NCBI RefSeq assembly: GCF_022869785.1
Contig: NZ_CP094997.1
Span: forward strand, 5,947,001 to 6,011,000
Direction of reading: 5' to 3'
From: Dyadobacter chenwenxiniae
GTDB lineage: Bacteria; Bacteroidota; Bacteroidia; Cytophagales; Spirosomataceae
DNA length: 64,000 nucleotides
Both the position numbers and the translations under genes were made by a program. This document shows, piece by piece, positions 43,274-52,387 of this stretch (within the stretch, counting starts at the first letter, position 1; each line of letters opens with the position of its first letter). The notes beneath the pieces are model-generated. The model did not search any database. It saw only the letters and a program-made list of their open reading frames with translations, and was not told the DNA's origin.

Positions 43274-43528
43274 ATGGGAATCATCACTTGGATCATCGTC
43301 GGCCTGATTGCAGGCGCAATTGCAAAGGCAATTCACCCTGGGAAAGACCCGGGTGGTTTCATTGTTACAATTCTGATCGGTATTGCCGGCGCCGTTGTAG
43401 GTGGCTGGATTTCTTCAATGCTTGGTTACGGCACCGTGGATGGTTTCAACATCGGAAGTCTTTTCGTCGCTATTTTAGGAGCAGTAATATTGCTCTTTAT
43501 TTATAGAAAGTTTAGTACGAGGTCTTAA
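43274..43528 (+). CDS. GlsB/YeaQ/YmgE-type stress membrane protein
   Basis: 84 residues, three hydrophobic helices with Gly-rich turns: MGIITWIIVGLIAGAIAKAI, HPGKDPGGFIVTILIGIAGAVVGGWISS, and IGSLFVAILGAVILLFIYRK. The KxxxPGKDPGG loop is the signature of the transglycosylase-associated (GlsB) family, induced by envelope stress in other bacteria. Single gene with a terminator just after it. Confidence 0.93.
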   Translation: MGIITWIIVGLIAGAIAKAIHPGKDPGGFIVTILIGIAGAVVGGWISSMLGYGTVDGFNIGSLFVAILGAVILLFIYRKFSTRS

Positions 43529-43549
43529 CGGATCAAAGTCGAAATGTCT

Positions 43550-43589
43550 GGTGAGGGAACGTGTGTAAACTGTTCTCTCACCATTTTTT
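43550..43589 (+). terminator. intrinsic terminator after the GlsB-like gene
   Basis: GGTGAGGGAAC (43550-43560) pairs with GTTCTCTCACC (43572-43582) with one mismatch, followed by ATTTTTT. Confidence 0.85.
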
Positions 43590-43637
43590 ATTGCTATTTT
43601 TACAAATTGCAATGCTAAGTTCCTAACTGATTTACTC

Positions 43638-45152
43638 ATGAAGCTGGTTAACGATATGACTGTCTGGTTTTTGAAGCGGCGCTTCGAAAGGATCGAGCAG
43701 TTTATGAAAAACCCGATTGAAACCCAGCAACGCGTTTTTTCAGAGTTGATTGAAACAGCGCGGTACACGGAATGGGGAAGCAAATACAATTACGGCCAGA
43801 TCAGGACGATCAAAGAGTTCCAGGATCAGGTGCCCGTTTCTACTTACGAAGAAATTTATCCATACATTGAGCGTGTGCTGCGCGGCGAGCCTAATGTAAT
43901 GTGGCCATCCCAGATTGATTGGTTTTCAAAATCGTCGGGAACGACGAATGCACGCAGTAAATTTCTGCCGGTTTCCCCCGAGGCGTTGGAAGAATGCCAT
44001 TACGAAGGTGGAAAGGATATGATGACTTTACTCATCAACAACCGGCCGGATACAATGGTTTTTGACGGCAAAGGCTTGTCCATTGGCGGCACTTTACACG
44101 CAAATCCTTTCGACGACTACACCCAGATCGGCGATGTTTCTGCGGTGATTATGCAAAATCTGCCTTCCTGGGCTGAGTTCATGCGCACGCCGCCGCTGGA
44201 CGTAGCATTAATGGATCATTGGGAAAGCAAGTTGGAAAAAATGGCTTCTATTTGCTCTCAGGAAGATGTAACGAGCATTTTGGGCGTCCCCACCTGGACT
44301 ATAGTGTTATTAGATCAGATCCTGGAACTCACGGGAAAGAAAAATATGCTCGAAGTTTGGCCAAATTTTGAGGTGTTCGTCCATGGGGCTGTTTCTTTTG
44401 AGCCATACAGGGATTTGTTTACGACAAAATATTTTCCGTCGGATCAGGTTTTATATCTTGAAACTTACAGCGCTTCGGAAGGCTTCTTTGCCATTCAGGA
44501 TGATGTAAGTAGGGTTGGAGAAATGCTGTTAATGCTTGATTATGGCATTTTTTATGAGTTTGTCCCGGTTGAGGAAGTGGGTAAGCCGCATCCGAAAGCA
44601 TTGCTTTTAGATGAAGTGGAGATAGGGAAAAATTATGCGCTGGTTATTTCTACAAACGCCGGTTTATGGCGCTATCTGATCGGAGACACGGTTAAGTTTA
44701 CCTCAAAATATCCGTTCAGACTTAAAGTAAGCGGCAGGACGAAACATTTTATCAATGCATTTGGCGAGGAAGTGATTGTGGAGAATGCAGATTATGCCGT
44801 GAAAATAGCAACGCAAAAAACAGATTCGCTCGTTGCCAATTACACGGCAGGACCGGTTTACATGGGCGACGGCTCGCGCGGGCGGCATGAGTGGATCATC
44901 GAATTCACCAAAGAGCCTGACGACCGCGAACATTTTATTGCTTTGCTGGATGAAGCGCTCCGGGAAGTAAATTCCGATTACGACGCTAAACGTTATAAGG
45001 ATATGGCACTGCTGATGCCCAAAGTCCATTTTGTCCCTTCAGGCACATTTTACGCCTGGATGGGGAAACTTCACAAGCTCGGCGGCCAAAATAAGGTTCC
45101 AAGACTAAGTAACAACCGGGAATATCTGGATGATCTGCTTGGAAGCATTTAG
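43638..45152 (+). CDS. GH3 auxin-responsive-promoter family acyl-adenylate-type protein
   Basis: 504 residues. GH3 proteins join carboxylic acids to amino acids via an acyl-adenylate. Seen here: FSKSSGTTNARSKFLPVSPEAL (the ATP-phosphate loop, near residues 97-118), LSIGGTLHANPF, VLYLETYSASEGFFAIQ and ALVISTNAGLWRYLIGDTVKF, then KVSGRTKHFINAFGEEVIVENAD with the C-terminal-domain hinge. Common in Cytophagales genomes, with unknown physiological acceptors; bacterial function is not settled. Upstream is a terminator; downstream an inverted repeat separates it from sbcC. Confidence 0.9.
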   Translation: MKLVNDMTVWFLKRRFERIEQFMKNPIETQQRVFSELIETARYTEWGSKYNYGQIRTIKEFQDQVPVSTYEEIYPYIERVLRGEPNVMWPSQIDWFSKSSGTTNARSKFLPVSPEALEECHYEGGKDMMTLLINNRPDTMVFDGKGLSIGGTLHANPFDDYTQIGDVSAVIMQNLPSWAEFMRTPPLDVALMDHWESKLEKMASICSQEDVTSILGVPTWTIVLLDQILELTGKKNMLEVWPNFEVFVHGAVSFEPYRDLFTTKYFPSDQVLYLETYSASEGFFAIQDDVSRVGEMLLMLDYGIFYEFVPVEEVGKPHPKALLLDEVEIGKNYALVISTNAGLWRYLIGDTVKFTSKYPFRLKVSGRTKHFINAFGEEVIVENADYAVKIATQKTDSLVANYTAGPVYMGDGSRGRHEWIIEFTKEPDDREHFIALLDEALREVNSDYDAKRYKDMALLMPKVHFVPSGTFYAWMGKLHKLGGQNKVPRLSNNREYLDDLLGSI

Positions 45153-45164
45153 GGCTGTAGGCAG

Positions 45165-45246
45165 TCGGCTATCAGCTTTCGGCTTTCGGTTTTTTTAATA
45201 AAATTATAGATATAATAATAGCCGACGGCCGAAAGCTGATGGCCGA
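45165..45246. repeat. inverted repeat (REP-like) between GH3 gene and sbcC
   Basis: TCGGCTATCAGCTTTCGGC (45165-45183) is the reverse complement of GCCGAAAGCTGATGGCCGA (45228-45246) but for one base, around a 44-bp AT-rich spacer with a T6 run. It looks like a mobile extragenic palindrome, and could serve as a two-way terminator or RNA stabiliser. The second arm ends 8 bp before the sbcC ATG. Confidence 0.7.
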
Positions 45247-45254
45247 GAGCCCCA

Positions 45255-48200
45255 ATGATCCCAATCTATCTTAAAATCAAAGGCCTGTATTCTTACCAGA
45301 CAGAGCAGGAAATTCATTTCAATGCACTGACGGATGCGTCTTTATTCGGGATTTTTGGCGCGGTAGGAAGCGGGAAGTCTTCTATTCTTGAAGCGATTAC
45401 ATTTGCATTGTACGGCGATACCGAGCGGCTTAACAAGTCGGGGGATGACCGCACGTACAACATGATGAACCTGCGTTCAGATGAGTTACTCATTGATTTT
45501 GAATGTATTGCAGGGAAAAATGCAGAGCGTTACAGGTTCACCGTTCGTGGAAAAAGAAATAGTAAGAATTTCAAGGATGTAAAAACATTTGACCGGCGCG
45601 GCTATATCTGGCAGGACGAAAACTGGGTCCCGCTTCTGGAAACTGAAAATGCGGAAAGCATTATCGGGCTGAGCTATGACAATTTCCGTAGGACGATCAT
45701 TATTCCGCAAGGGCGTTTTCAGGAATTCATTGAGCTGAGAGATGCCGAGCGGACGCGGATGATGAAAGAGCTTTTTCAGCTCGAAAAGTATGATCTGAGC
45801 CGTAATGTGGGATCATTAAGCAAGCAAAATGATCTTGCCATTTCCAATGTGGACGGCCAGTTAACAGGCTTGGGCGAGGTGACGGGCGAAATGGTGGCAG
45901 CCGAGGAAAAGCGCCGCGAAGAAGTGCGGGTCGAAATCCAGAAGGTCAGTGAAGCGTTACACATTCAAACTGAACTGGAAGCAGCGTTTCAAAAGTTGAA
46001 ATTAACGGCTGAAAAAGTGATGTTGCTGCAAACTCAGTTGCAAGCAATGGAAACCCAGCGCCCTCAAATGCAGGAACGGGAGGCAATGTTAAAGATTTTT
46101 GAAACTTGTTCGCTGCATTTCAAATCAATCCTGGATCAAAAAAACACATTGAATGCCAGCATTGCGCGCGATCAAAAGATTTTTGAAAACAACAAGACCA
46201 GGCTGGACGAACTGACTAAGCTGGCTGAAAAACAGCAGGAATTACTAACTCGCCTTCAACCGCAATATGAAAAGCGCGAGGAGTTGCTGGACACAGCCGA
46301 TGAATTGGAAAAAATTATTCAAATCATTGATAACAGGACTTCCGCGGCGAAACGGAAAGAAGCTTTGACACGCGGAACCGAACAGTTAAAAGAAAAAGAA
46401 GCCTCCATAGCGCGCTTAATCAAACAAAAGCAGGACAGTGAAGCCGAAAATGAGCAGCGGAAAAACGCCCTTTCCGATATTCAGGAAATCAGTGAGATAG
46501 GGTCATGGTTCACAACGTGTGATGCATTGATTGAGAAACGGCAATCCGTGAAAGCGGAAGCGGAAGCATTGCAAGCCGACATTACGGCTCAGCAACGATT
46601 GCTCATCGCGAAAATCAATGAAGTGAATGCAGCTTTTGCGCTTAACCTTCCGGAAAATCCTCCACTGGAAGCTTTTCAAGGTGCTATTCAGGTTTTTTTG
46701 ACCAAAACAGGGGCAGAATCGAGAGATAAAAATCGCGAATTGCTTTCGCTGCATACGAAACTTGCGTTGCATCAATATGCAGGAGCGATCGTGGACGGTG
46801 AGCCTTGTCCGTTGTGCGGTTCAGCGGACCATCCGGCGGTTTTACATGCTGACAGTGCTGTGAATGAACACATTAAGCTTGCTGAAAGTGAAGTTTTAGT
46901 CCTAACCAAAAGAGAAAACGATATTCGCGCAACACAAGCGCCGGTTGAAAGGATTTATAATCAAATTGATAATCTGGAAAAGCTGAAAGCGACTATTAAG
47001 CATCGCTGGGCGGATGTAAAAACACAAATTGACGCGCATGACAAGCTTTTCGTCTGGAATAAATTTGATAAAAACGACCGCGCTGGTTTTAATAAACAAT
47101 TTGCAGAAATCACTAAAAATCAGGCTGATATAAAGGAAGCGGATGTGAGGATTAAGGCGTTGATTTTGCAAATTGAAACTGAAAATTTAGAAAAAACGGA
47201 GCAGATCGAAAAACCGTTGCAGAGCTTGAAAGATGAGATTTTGCGGTTTGAGAATACAGTTCTGACATTAGCAGGGCAACTTCAAAAAGTAAATTTAAGA
47301 GAGTTCGAAGACCAATCTAAGCCAGCGATCCTGGAAAAAACAACAGCTTTTAGAAACAGTTACAAGGAAATTACAAGCCTTTTTGAGCAATCAGAAAAGA
47401 ATTTGGATGGTGTTCAGAAAGAAAGAGATGTGCTTTCCGGCGCGCAGGGAACATTAAAAACAACACTGGATTCCAGCCAGCGCGACCTTGCTAATCTGCA
47501 AGCCAATGTTGAAGCGCAGTTAAAAGCATTCGATTTTGAATCAGAGGAACGGGTTAAGGAAATTCTGCAAAAGCCGATTCAGATTGATTTTGAAAGAAAA
47601 GCGATCGAAACATTCAAATATGCTTTGGATACGACTTCGAGGGACTTGGAAAATCTTCTAAAGGAAAATGCGGAGCAGCAGTATGATCGGCAGCAGCACG
47701 AAACGATCATCAAGGCCAAAGAAATTTTAACGGAAAGCCTGAATGCATTGCGTAAAGAAGAAGGCGGATTGGATCGGTTATTAAAGAAGATGGCCGAAGA
47801 TCTGGCAAAAAAAGCAGCATTGCTAACTGAAAAAGCGCGTTTGCAGTTACGCAAGGAGCATTTAGACGATCTTGGCAAGTTGTTCCGTTCGAGCGGTTTT
47901 GTAGACTATGCATCCAGCATTTATCTGCAAAATCTGATTCAGGCCGCCAATCATCGTTTTCATCAAATGACGCACCAGCAACTGCATTTGGAATTGGGAG
48001 AAGGCAATAGCTTTTGGGTCAGGGATTTGTTGAATGGCGGGCATTTGCGCTTGTTGAAAACATTATCCGGCGGGCAGAAATTTCAGGCAGCATTATCACT
48101 TGCATTGGCGCTGGCAGATCATATTCATGTCAGGAATGGTTCAAAACATAACTTTTTCTTTTTGGATGAAGGTTTCGGTTCGTTAGACAAAAATGCGTTA

Positions 48201-48353
48201 CAAACCGTTTTTGAAACATTGAAATCACTGAGAAAGGAAAACCGCATAGTCGGAATCATCAGCCACGTCGAAGATTTGCAACAGGAAATCCAGACGTATC
48301 TGAGCATTGAGGAAACGGAGGAAGGCAGTCGTATTGTGCCTAGTTGGAAGTGA
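45255..48353 (+). CDS. sbcC: SbcC-type SMC-like DNA repair ATPase
   Basis: 1032 residues. N-terminal ATPase half: LFGIFGAVGSGKSSILEAITFALYG (Walker A near residues 32-45) and the Q-loop region IIIPQGRFQEFIEL. Long coiled coils run from about residue 190 to 880, interrupted near residue 517 by the zinc hook GEPCPLCGSADHP (CxxC). C-terminal half: TLSGGQKFQAALSLALALAD signature and FFFLDEGFGSLDKNAL Walker B. With SbcD nuclease it forms the Mre11-Rad50-like complex that opens hairpin and protein-blocked DNA ends; no sbcD is adjacent here. The start at 45255 is the ATG after the palindrome. Confidence 0.95.
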   Translation: MIPIYLKIKGLYSYQTEQEIHFNALTDASLFGIFGAVGSGKSSILEAITFALYGDTERLNKSGDDRTYNMMNLRSDELLIDFECIAGKNAERYRFTVRGKRNSKNFKDVKTFDRRGYIWQDENWVPLLETENAESIIGLSYDNFRRTIIIPQGRFQEFIELRDAERTRMMKELFQLEKYDLSRNVGSLSKQNDLAISNVDGQLTGLGEVTGEMVAAEEKRREEVRVEIQKVSEALHIQTELEAAFQKLKLTAEKVMLLQTQLQAMETQRPQMQEREAMLKIFETCSLHFKSILDQKNTLNASIARDQKIFENNKTRLDELTKLAEKQQELLTRLQPQYEKREELLDTADELEKIIQIIDNRTSAAKRKEALTRGTEQLKEKEASIARLIKQKQDSEAENEQRKNALSDIQEISEIGSWFTTCDALIEKRQSVKAEAEALQADITAQQRLLIAKINEVNAAFALNLPENPPLEAFQGAIQVFLTKTGAESRDKNRELLSLHTKLALHQYAGAIVDGEPCPLCGSADHPAVLHADSAVNEHIKLAESEVLVLTKRENDIRATQAPVERIYNQIDNLEKLKATIKHRWADVKTQIDAHDKLFVWNKFDKNDRAGFNKQFAEITKNQADIKEADVRIKALILQIETENLEKTEQIEKPLQSLKDEILRFENTVLTLAGQLQKVNLREFEDQSKPAILEKTTAFRNSYKEITSLFEQSEKNLDGVQKERDVLSGAQGTLKTTLDSSQRDLANLQANVEAQLKAFDFESEERVKEILQKPIQIDFERKAIETFKYALDTTSRDLENLLKENAEQQYDRQQHETIIKAKEILTESLNALRKEEGGLDRLLKKMAEDLAKKAALLTEKARLQLRKEHLDDLGKLFRSSGFVDYASSIYLQNLIQAANHRFHQMTHQQLHLELGEGNSFWVRDLLNGGHLRLLKTLSGGQKFQAALSLALALADHIHVRNGSKHNFFFLDEGFGSLDKNALQTVFETLKSLRKENRIVGIISHVEDLQQEIQTYLSIEETEEGSRIVPSWK

Positions 48354-48370
48354 TGGGGGAAGTTAACGAA

Positions 48371-48465
48371 TTGTCACGCTGAGCGGAAACGATGGAACTT
48401 ACTACATCGTCACGCTGAGCCGAAACGATGGAACTTACCACATTGTCACGCTGAGCGGAGCCGAA
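48371..48465. repeat. 36-bp tandem repeat, two and a half copies
   Basis: Units at 48371-48406 and 48407-48442 share GTCACGCTGAGC, GAAACGATGGAACTTAC and ACA, with a partial third unit that turns into GTCACGCTGAGCGGAGCCGA. The TCACGCTGAGCGGAGCCGAA segment is nearly the inverse of TTCGGCTCCGCTCAATGTGA at 48503-48522, so the block can fold into a long hairpin. The CTGAGCGGAGCCGAAG sequence resembles dispersed intergenic repeats seen in many Bacteroidota. Confidence 0.75.
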
Positions 48466-48514
48466 GCGAGGGTAGGACGTCATCCTTCGTCCGTGGCGAC
48501 ATTTCGGCTCCGCT

Positions 48515-48653
48515 CAATGTGACAAGTGTCAGCAATGTGACAAGTGTTGGCAATGTGACAAGTGTTAGCAATGTGACAAGTGTCGACAATGTGACAAGTG
48601 TCAGCAATGTGACAAGTGCCATCAATGTGACAAGTGTTGACAGTGTCGCAACG
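48515..48653. repeat. 18-bp tandem repeat, seven copies and a decayed eighth
   Basis: Seven consecutive 18-bp units CAATGTGACAAGTGTYRR starting at 48515 and ending at 48640, with changes only in the last four positions, then a degenerate CAGTGTCGCAACG. It lies between the sbcC end and the stop codon of the minus-strand outer-membrane gene. No spacer structure, so not a CRISPR array. A leucine-rich reading (TLVTL repeats) on the minus strand is just the repeat in translation. Confidence 0.9.
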
Positions 48654-48654
48654 T

Positions 48655-49764
48655 TTAAAACCAACGGCTTACACTAAACGAAATCAGGTAATCTGCAAAT
48701 GCGGCATCGCCGTGCGCCTTACCGGTAACATCCTGCTTGTCAGCATAGCTTTTGGTGCGATTGCGATATAGCGCGATGGGAACGGACAGAGAAGCTGAGA
48801 ATTTATTTTTGATATAAGCAACACCAGGTTCTCCGGAAATAACGTAACCGGGACGACGGTAACCTTTACTGCTTCCAATCAGGTCATCCGAAGGAACGCC
48901 TTCCGCACGACCGCCCAGCAACACGGAAAAACCGCCGCCAAGCGCCTGGCTTACGCCAAGTCTGGCTGCAAACTGGTCCACGGCGGCAAAATAGCCTACG
49001 ATTGGATCAATCGTAGCCGATTGCGGATTACGGTTTACGCCATTATGTTCTTTGGGATTCGACAAATAAAAGCCGTTGAAATAGAGCGCTGTTTTCGGCG
49101 TGAATGAAACATATCCCTGCGTTTCAAGGAAGAAGCCCACGGCACCGTCGCCGAGTTGGATAGACTGGTCAACCGGTTTCACGATTGTGTAATCATTGCC
49201 TTCTTTATCCAATTTATGAAATTCTCCTTCAACTGCTTTGTCGCCGGTTGGGAGTTTGACTCCGCCACCGATTGCGATATTGAACTTTGGCATTTTCAAT
49301 GGATCTCTTAGCCAGTAACTGGTCGAAATCCTCAAATCACCAATTCCTTTGGAGCTTGTATGGAAGCGTTTTTGTTCGGGATTGGCGGTTATTGCGTTTC
49401 CGTAATGCTCGTATAGGGACGAGCGGTCATTGTGCTGAACGGGTAAGGTTACAGAAATTGACCAACGCATATTGGGCTGATAAGTAAGTCCCAGATCCAG
49501 TGCATGCGCTACGTTAATTACTTCCGTTCCTTGTTCCACGCGCTCTTTTTCTTCATGATCGCCGCGGAAATGTTTGTACGAACGGAAAAAGCGATATCCC
49601 GCATTCACTTGGAATTTGCCGTTTTGCTGCTTGAAAAAATCAGCAGAAGTTGCACCGGCATGGCTCATGCCGCGAATGGCTACGCAACCCTGTGCGAAAG
49701 CGTTGTCTGTTAGTTGTGTAATGCAAAGGCACACCAAAAACACGAGTGTAAATATCTTTTTCAT
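48655..49764 (-). CDS. outer-membrane beta-barrel protein, transporter/MetA-pathway-like family
   Basis: 369 residues from the start at 49764 (MKKIFTLVFLVCLCITQLTDNAFAQ signal); a 15-codon upstream extension would hide the signal. The mature protein is a beta-rich barrel with alternating strands: GKFQVNAGYRFFRSYKHFRGD, HALDLGLTYQPNMRWSISVTLP, SKGIGDLRISTSYWLRD, KFNIAIGGGVKLPTGDK, and a C-terminal strand ending ISFSVSRWF with terminal Phe. The pattern of strands 'YRFxRSxKHF...VTLPV' is found in proteins called transporters in Bacteroidota; substrate unknown. The stop is next to the tandem repeat. Confidence 0.7.
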   Translation of the reverse strand: MKKIFTLVFLVCLCITQLTDNAFAQGCVAIRGMSHAGATSADFFKQQNGKFQVNAGYRFFRSYKHFRGDHEEKERVEQGTEVINVAHALDLGLTYQPNMRWSISVTLPVQHNDRSSLYEHYGNAITANPEQKRFHTSSKGIGDLRISTSYWLRDPLKMPKFNIAIGGGVKLPTGDKAVEGEFHKLDKEGNDYTIVKPVDQSIQLGDGAVGFFLETQGYVSFTPKTALYFNGFYLSNPKEHNGVNRNPQSATIDPIVGYFAAVDQFAARLGVSQALGGGFSVLLGGRAEGVPSDDLIGSSKGYRRPGYVISGEPGVAYIKNKFSASLSVPIALYRNRTKSYADKQDVTGKAHGDAAFADYLISFSVSRWF

Positions 49765-49857
49765 TGATCTTAATTTTTCAGATTGTAAAATGGAACATAG
49801 CTGCAGCATTTTCCGAACAGGAAGCTGAGCCAGAGTTAACTGTGTGATCTTGAAAAA

Positions 49858-50463
49858 CTAAGAAAGTTCGGGCGGGGGAGACTCGAACGAACGGGGAGAA
49901 GATCTGAATGAAATTGCAAAGTCTTGAAAAGAAACCAGATTGGTTAACCGGATAAAATGGCAAGCCAGCTCAGACCGGGATTCTATAGGTAAATAACTTT
50001 TCACCAGGTCGTTCAGCAGCTTCAGTGCGCGCTGCGACGATGACTTTTTACTCTTATCGCTGTCCGACAAATCATTCATACTGCCCGCTAGCTCAAAGAA
50101 CCGTTCACGCGCAGACGTGTTGGACTGCAATGTGATAAACAGTGTGTCGTTCTCAATTTTCTGGTGAACAACATTATAAAATTCACCATCTTTTTTGATT
50201 AGTCCGACAGTGCCTTCTTCGTTTTCCCAGGAAGTGGTGTAGGGCAGTGAAGGAGCAGGAATGGCTAGAACTTCGTGTATTAAGGTGTTTTCAGACTTTT
50301 TGGCCGTTGCAAACTCCTGGTCAAAACATAGCACGGCAACTGCAAGTCCAAACGTGTTGTACAAGAGCAAACCCAGAAGTGCTATGGATAGAAGTCTTTT
50401 CAAAAAATCTAAATTTTTCCAAAAATAGTATAGTATTTCCGATTTAACGGTATGCAACGACAT
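49858..50463 (-). CDS. hypothetical single-pass membrane protein
   Basis: 201 residues. One membrane helix near residues 22-45 (LLSIALLGLLLYNTFGLAVAVLCF), then a soluble part with LPYTTSWENEEGTVGLIKKDGEFYNVVHQKIENDTLFI, a pattern also seen in small Bacteroidota proteins with no known role. A Ser/Lys-rich segment (DSDKSKKSSSQRALKLL) and a Pro/Ser tail follow. No catalytic motif. About 94 bp separate its end from the outer-membrane protein start; possibly the first gene of a two-gene unit. Confidence 0.65.
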   Translation of the reverse strand: MSLHTVKSEILYYFWKNLDFLKRLLSIALLGLLLYNTFGLAVAVLCFDQEFATAKKSENTLIHEVLAIPAPSLPYTTSWENEEGTVGLIKKDGEFYNVVHQKIENDTLFITLQSNTSARERFFELAGSMNDLSDSDKSKKSSSQRALKLLNDLVKSYLPIESRSELACHFIRLTNLVSFQDFAISFRSSPRSFESPPPELS

Positions 50464-50554
50464 TTAATAATCTGATAACACGTGTAAACGTCGCTTGTCA
50501 TTGGTTGTGACATTAAAATGTATATTTGGGCACAATTTGCCCTTTACAGAGTTT

Positions 50555-51754
50555 ATGCTTTTAGAAAATTTCTACGAGTCTTTTTGTTCCTGGTTTGAAG
50601 CCAAATTATCAGACAGAAACTGGTTATTGAAATTAACATTATTTGCAGTTTTTATTTCTCTTTTTCTCGCATTTCCGCCCTATTCCTTGCTCGTTTCCCA
50701 TCTGAAAACCGATGGGGCAAAGCTGGATGCATGGGTTTTTATTCAAAATCAGGCGCAAGACCTGTTCCATCCGAAGGATATGGATTATGACGTCAGGCGT
50801 GAAAATATGATCCTGAGGTGGACATTGCCGTTCCTATCGTTCATTACTAACCATAATGTTCTGCTGATCCTGGTCGGGCAGGCACTATGCGGAATGTTAT
50901 TTCTATTTAATATTGGGAGATTCATTTTCAGGATTTCGGCAGATAAGGTCGTTACCGGTTTCTTTGTTTTAGCCGTTGCCAACATTTTCGTCAGCGTCTG
51001 GACATTTGCTGATATACACGGTTACGGCGACGGGTTCGCTTATTTTTTCCTGCTAACCGCACTGCTGAGCCGCAATGTATTTGTCACATTTATATCCTTG
51101 CAAATTGCCTTTTTTACGGACGAGCGTGCAGTTGTTGCGGGAGGCTATTTGCTGCTTTGGTGGATTGTAGTGAAAGCCTACGAAAAGCAGGATTTCAGCG
51201 TGCTAACAATGATTAAGTCCGGGTTGTTAGGCGAAAGCGCAGTTGTTTGGATCGCCTGGTTATGCTATTTTGGTGTGCGCAATTATGTTCTGGCGACCTA
51301 TTTTCCCCATCACAGTTACTCCACGATCGGGACGCCTGTTTTGTTTGCAAATGCACATAGAAATGGACTGGGGAGCAGTATTTGGTCGGCCTTTGAGGGA
51401 ACCTGGCTTTTGATGGGAAGCGCATTACTTGCCCTGCTGCTGACTAAGCGTTACTGGCTGATTGCGGCGCTTTTCATCGGTTTCGCCGTTCTGCTGGCGA
51501 CCGGCATCTACGTCCATGATATCGATCGGGCGCTTTCGTATGGGTTTCCGTTTATCCTTGCGGCATTTTTTATTTTGTATCAAACCGCATCGGAATCATC
51601 ATTGAGGTTGATCCTGTTTTTTACAATGGTCATTTGCGTAGCCCATCCGCAGGTGTTTTATATGGGTTATAACAAAATTTTGTGGCTGGAACCGCTGCCT
51701 GTCAAAGCACTCATGTTGCTGGATAAAGTGATGTCCTGGAATGTGTTCAGCTGA
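50555..51754 (+). CDS. polytopic inner-membrane protein, unknown function
   Basis: 399 residues from the Met at 50555 (MLLENFYESFCSWFEAKLSDRNW); an in-frame start at 50495 lies in sequence that looks like promoter. About nine hydrophobic helices (KLTLFAVFISLFLAFPPYSLLV; HNVLLILVGQALCGMLFLFNIG; VVTGFFVLAVANIFVSVW; AYFFLLTALLSRNVFVTFISL; and four or more after residue 210). TDERAVVAGG sits between helices. The shape recalls integral membrane proteins of glycan assembly, but no family motif is seen. Next genes are sugar-nucleotide enzymes, 246 bp away. Confidence 0.75.
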   Translation: MLLENFYESFCSWFEAKLSDRNWLLKLTLFAVFISLFLAFPPYSLLVSHLKTDGAKLDAWVFIQNQAQDLFHPKDMDYDVRRENMILRWTLPFLSFITNHNVLLILVGQALCGMLFLFNIGRFIFRISADKVVTGFFVLAVANIFVSVWTFADIHGYGDGFAYFFLLTALLSRNVFVTFISLQIAFFTDERAVVAGGYLLLWWIVVKAYEKQDFSVLTMIKSGLLGESAVVWIAWLCYFGVRNYVLATYFPHHSYSTIGTPVLFANAHRNGLGSSIWSAFEGTWLLMGSALLALLLTKRYWLIAALFIGFAVLLATGIYVHDIDRALSYGFPFILAAFFILYQTASESSLRLILFFTMVICVAHPQVFYMGYNKILWLEPLPVKALMLLDKVMSWNVFS

Positions 51755-52000
51755 AACGAATTGAGCGATAAATACCGATAAAGCAATAATTAATTCTAAT
51801 TAACAAAGATGAATTATTTGAGGTTCGTTGAAGTGTTTGACCTGTGGGAGCTTAAATTTTTTTACACAAAGGCAATATTTTTACTAAACGGTATTGTATT
51901 ATTTCAGAAAAAAATATCTGTACTTTACTAACGGATTGTCGCCGATGCATGACTCAACGATATATTAAAATATAAAAACTCTTTCTTTGCAAACTTCTAT

Positions 52001-52387
52001 ATGCCGCTATTAGTTGAGTTGAATACCTTTAACACCGGTGCCGGCAATCTGACCGTATTCGAAAAGATTATTCCAGGCACGATTAAGCGTGTGTTTTACA
52101 TTTATGGCGCAGGTGAGTCCCAGCGCGGAGGACACAGGCACCACAAAACATGGAATGCGCTGATCTGCATCCACGGAAGCTGTCGGGTTTATTCCAATGA
52201 TGGAGAAAAAGAAGAATATTTCATCCTCGATAACCCCACCTCCTGTCTAATTCTGGAACCAAAGGATTGGCACATTATGGATTCATTTTCTGACGATGCA
52301 ATTCTCATCGTGCTTTCGAACGAATACTACGATATCGCCGATTACATTGACGAGCCCTATTTGCTGAATCAGATCGTATCGCAATGA
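52001..52387 (+). CDS. FdtA/QdtA-like sugar 3,4-ketoisomerase (cupin)
   Basis: 128 residues, the length of the WxcM/FdtA cupin family. RVFYIYGAGESQRGGHRHHKTWNALICIHGSCRV contains the GxHRHxxxxQ-type signature with the catalytic His pair, and SCLILEPKDWHIMDSFSDDAILIVLSNEYYD is the usual C-terminal motif. Members convert dTDP-4-keto-6-deoxyglucose to the 3-keto isomer for 3-amino sugars. The stop overlaps the next gene's ATG by 4 bp. Confidence 0.9.
   Translation: MPLLVELNTFNTGAGNLTVFEKIIPGTIKRVFYIYGAGESQRGGHRHHKTWNALICIHGSCRVYSNDGEKEEYFILDNPTSCLILEPKDWHIMDSFSDDAILIVLSNEYYDIADYIDEPYLLNQIVSQ

Noticed and set aside
48515..48653. Possible CRISPR array
   Set aside because: Units are 18 bp, directly adjacent with no unique spacers, and no cas genes are in the window.
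48446..48664. Minus-strand open frame with TLVTL repeats
   Set aside because: It is only the translation of the 18-bp tandem repeat; no signal, start region or independent support.
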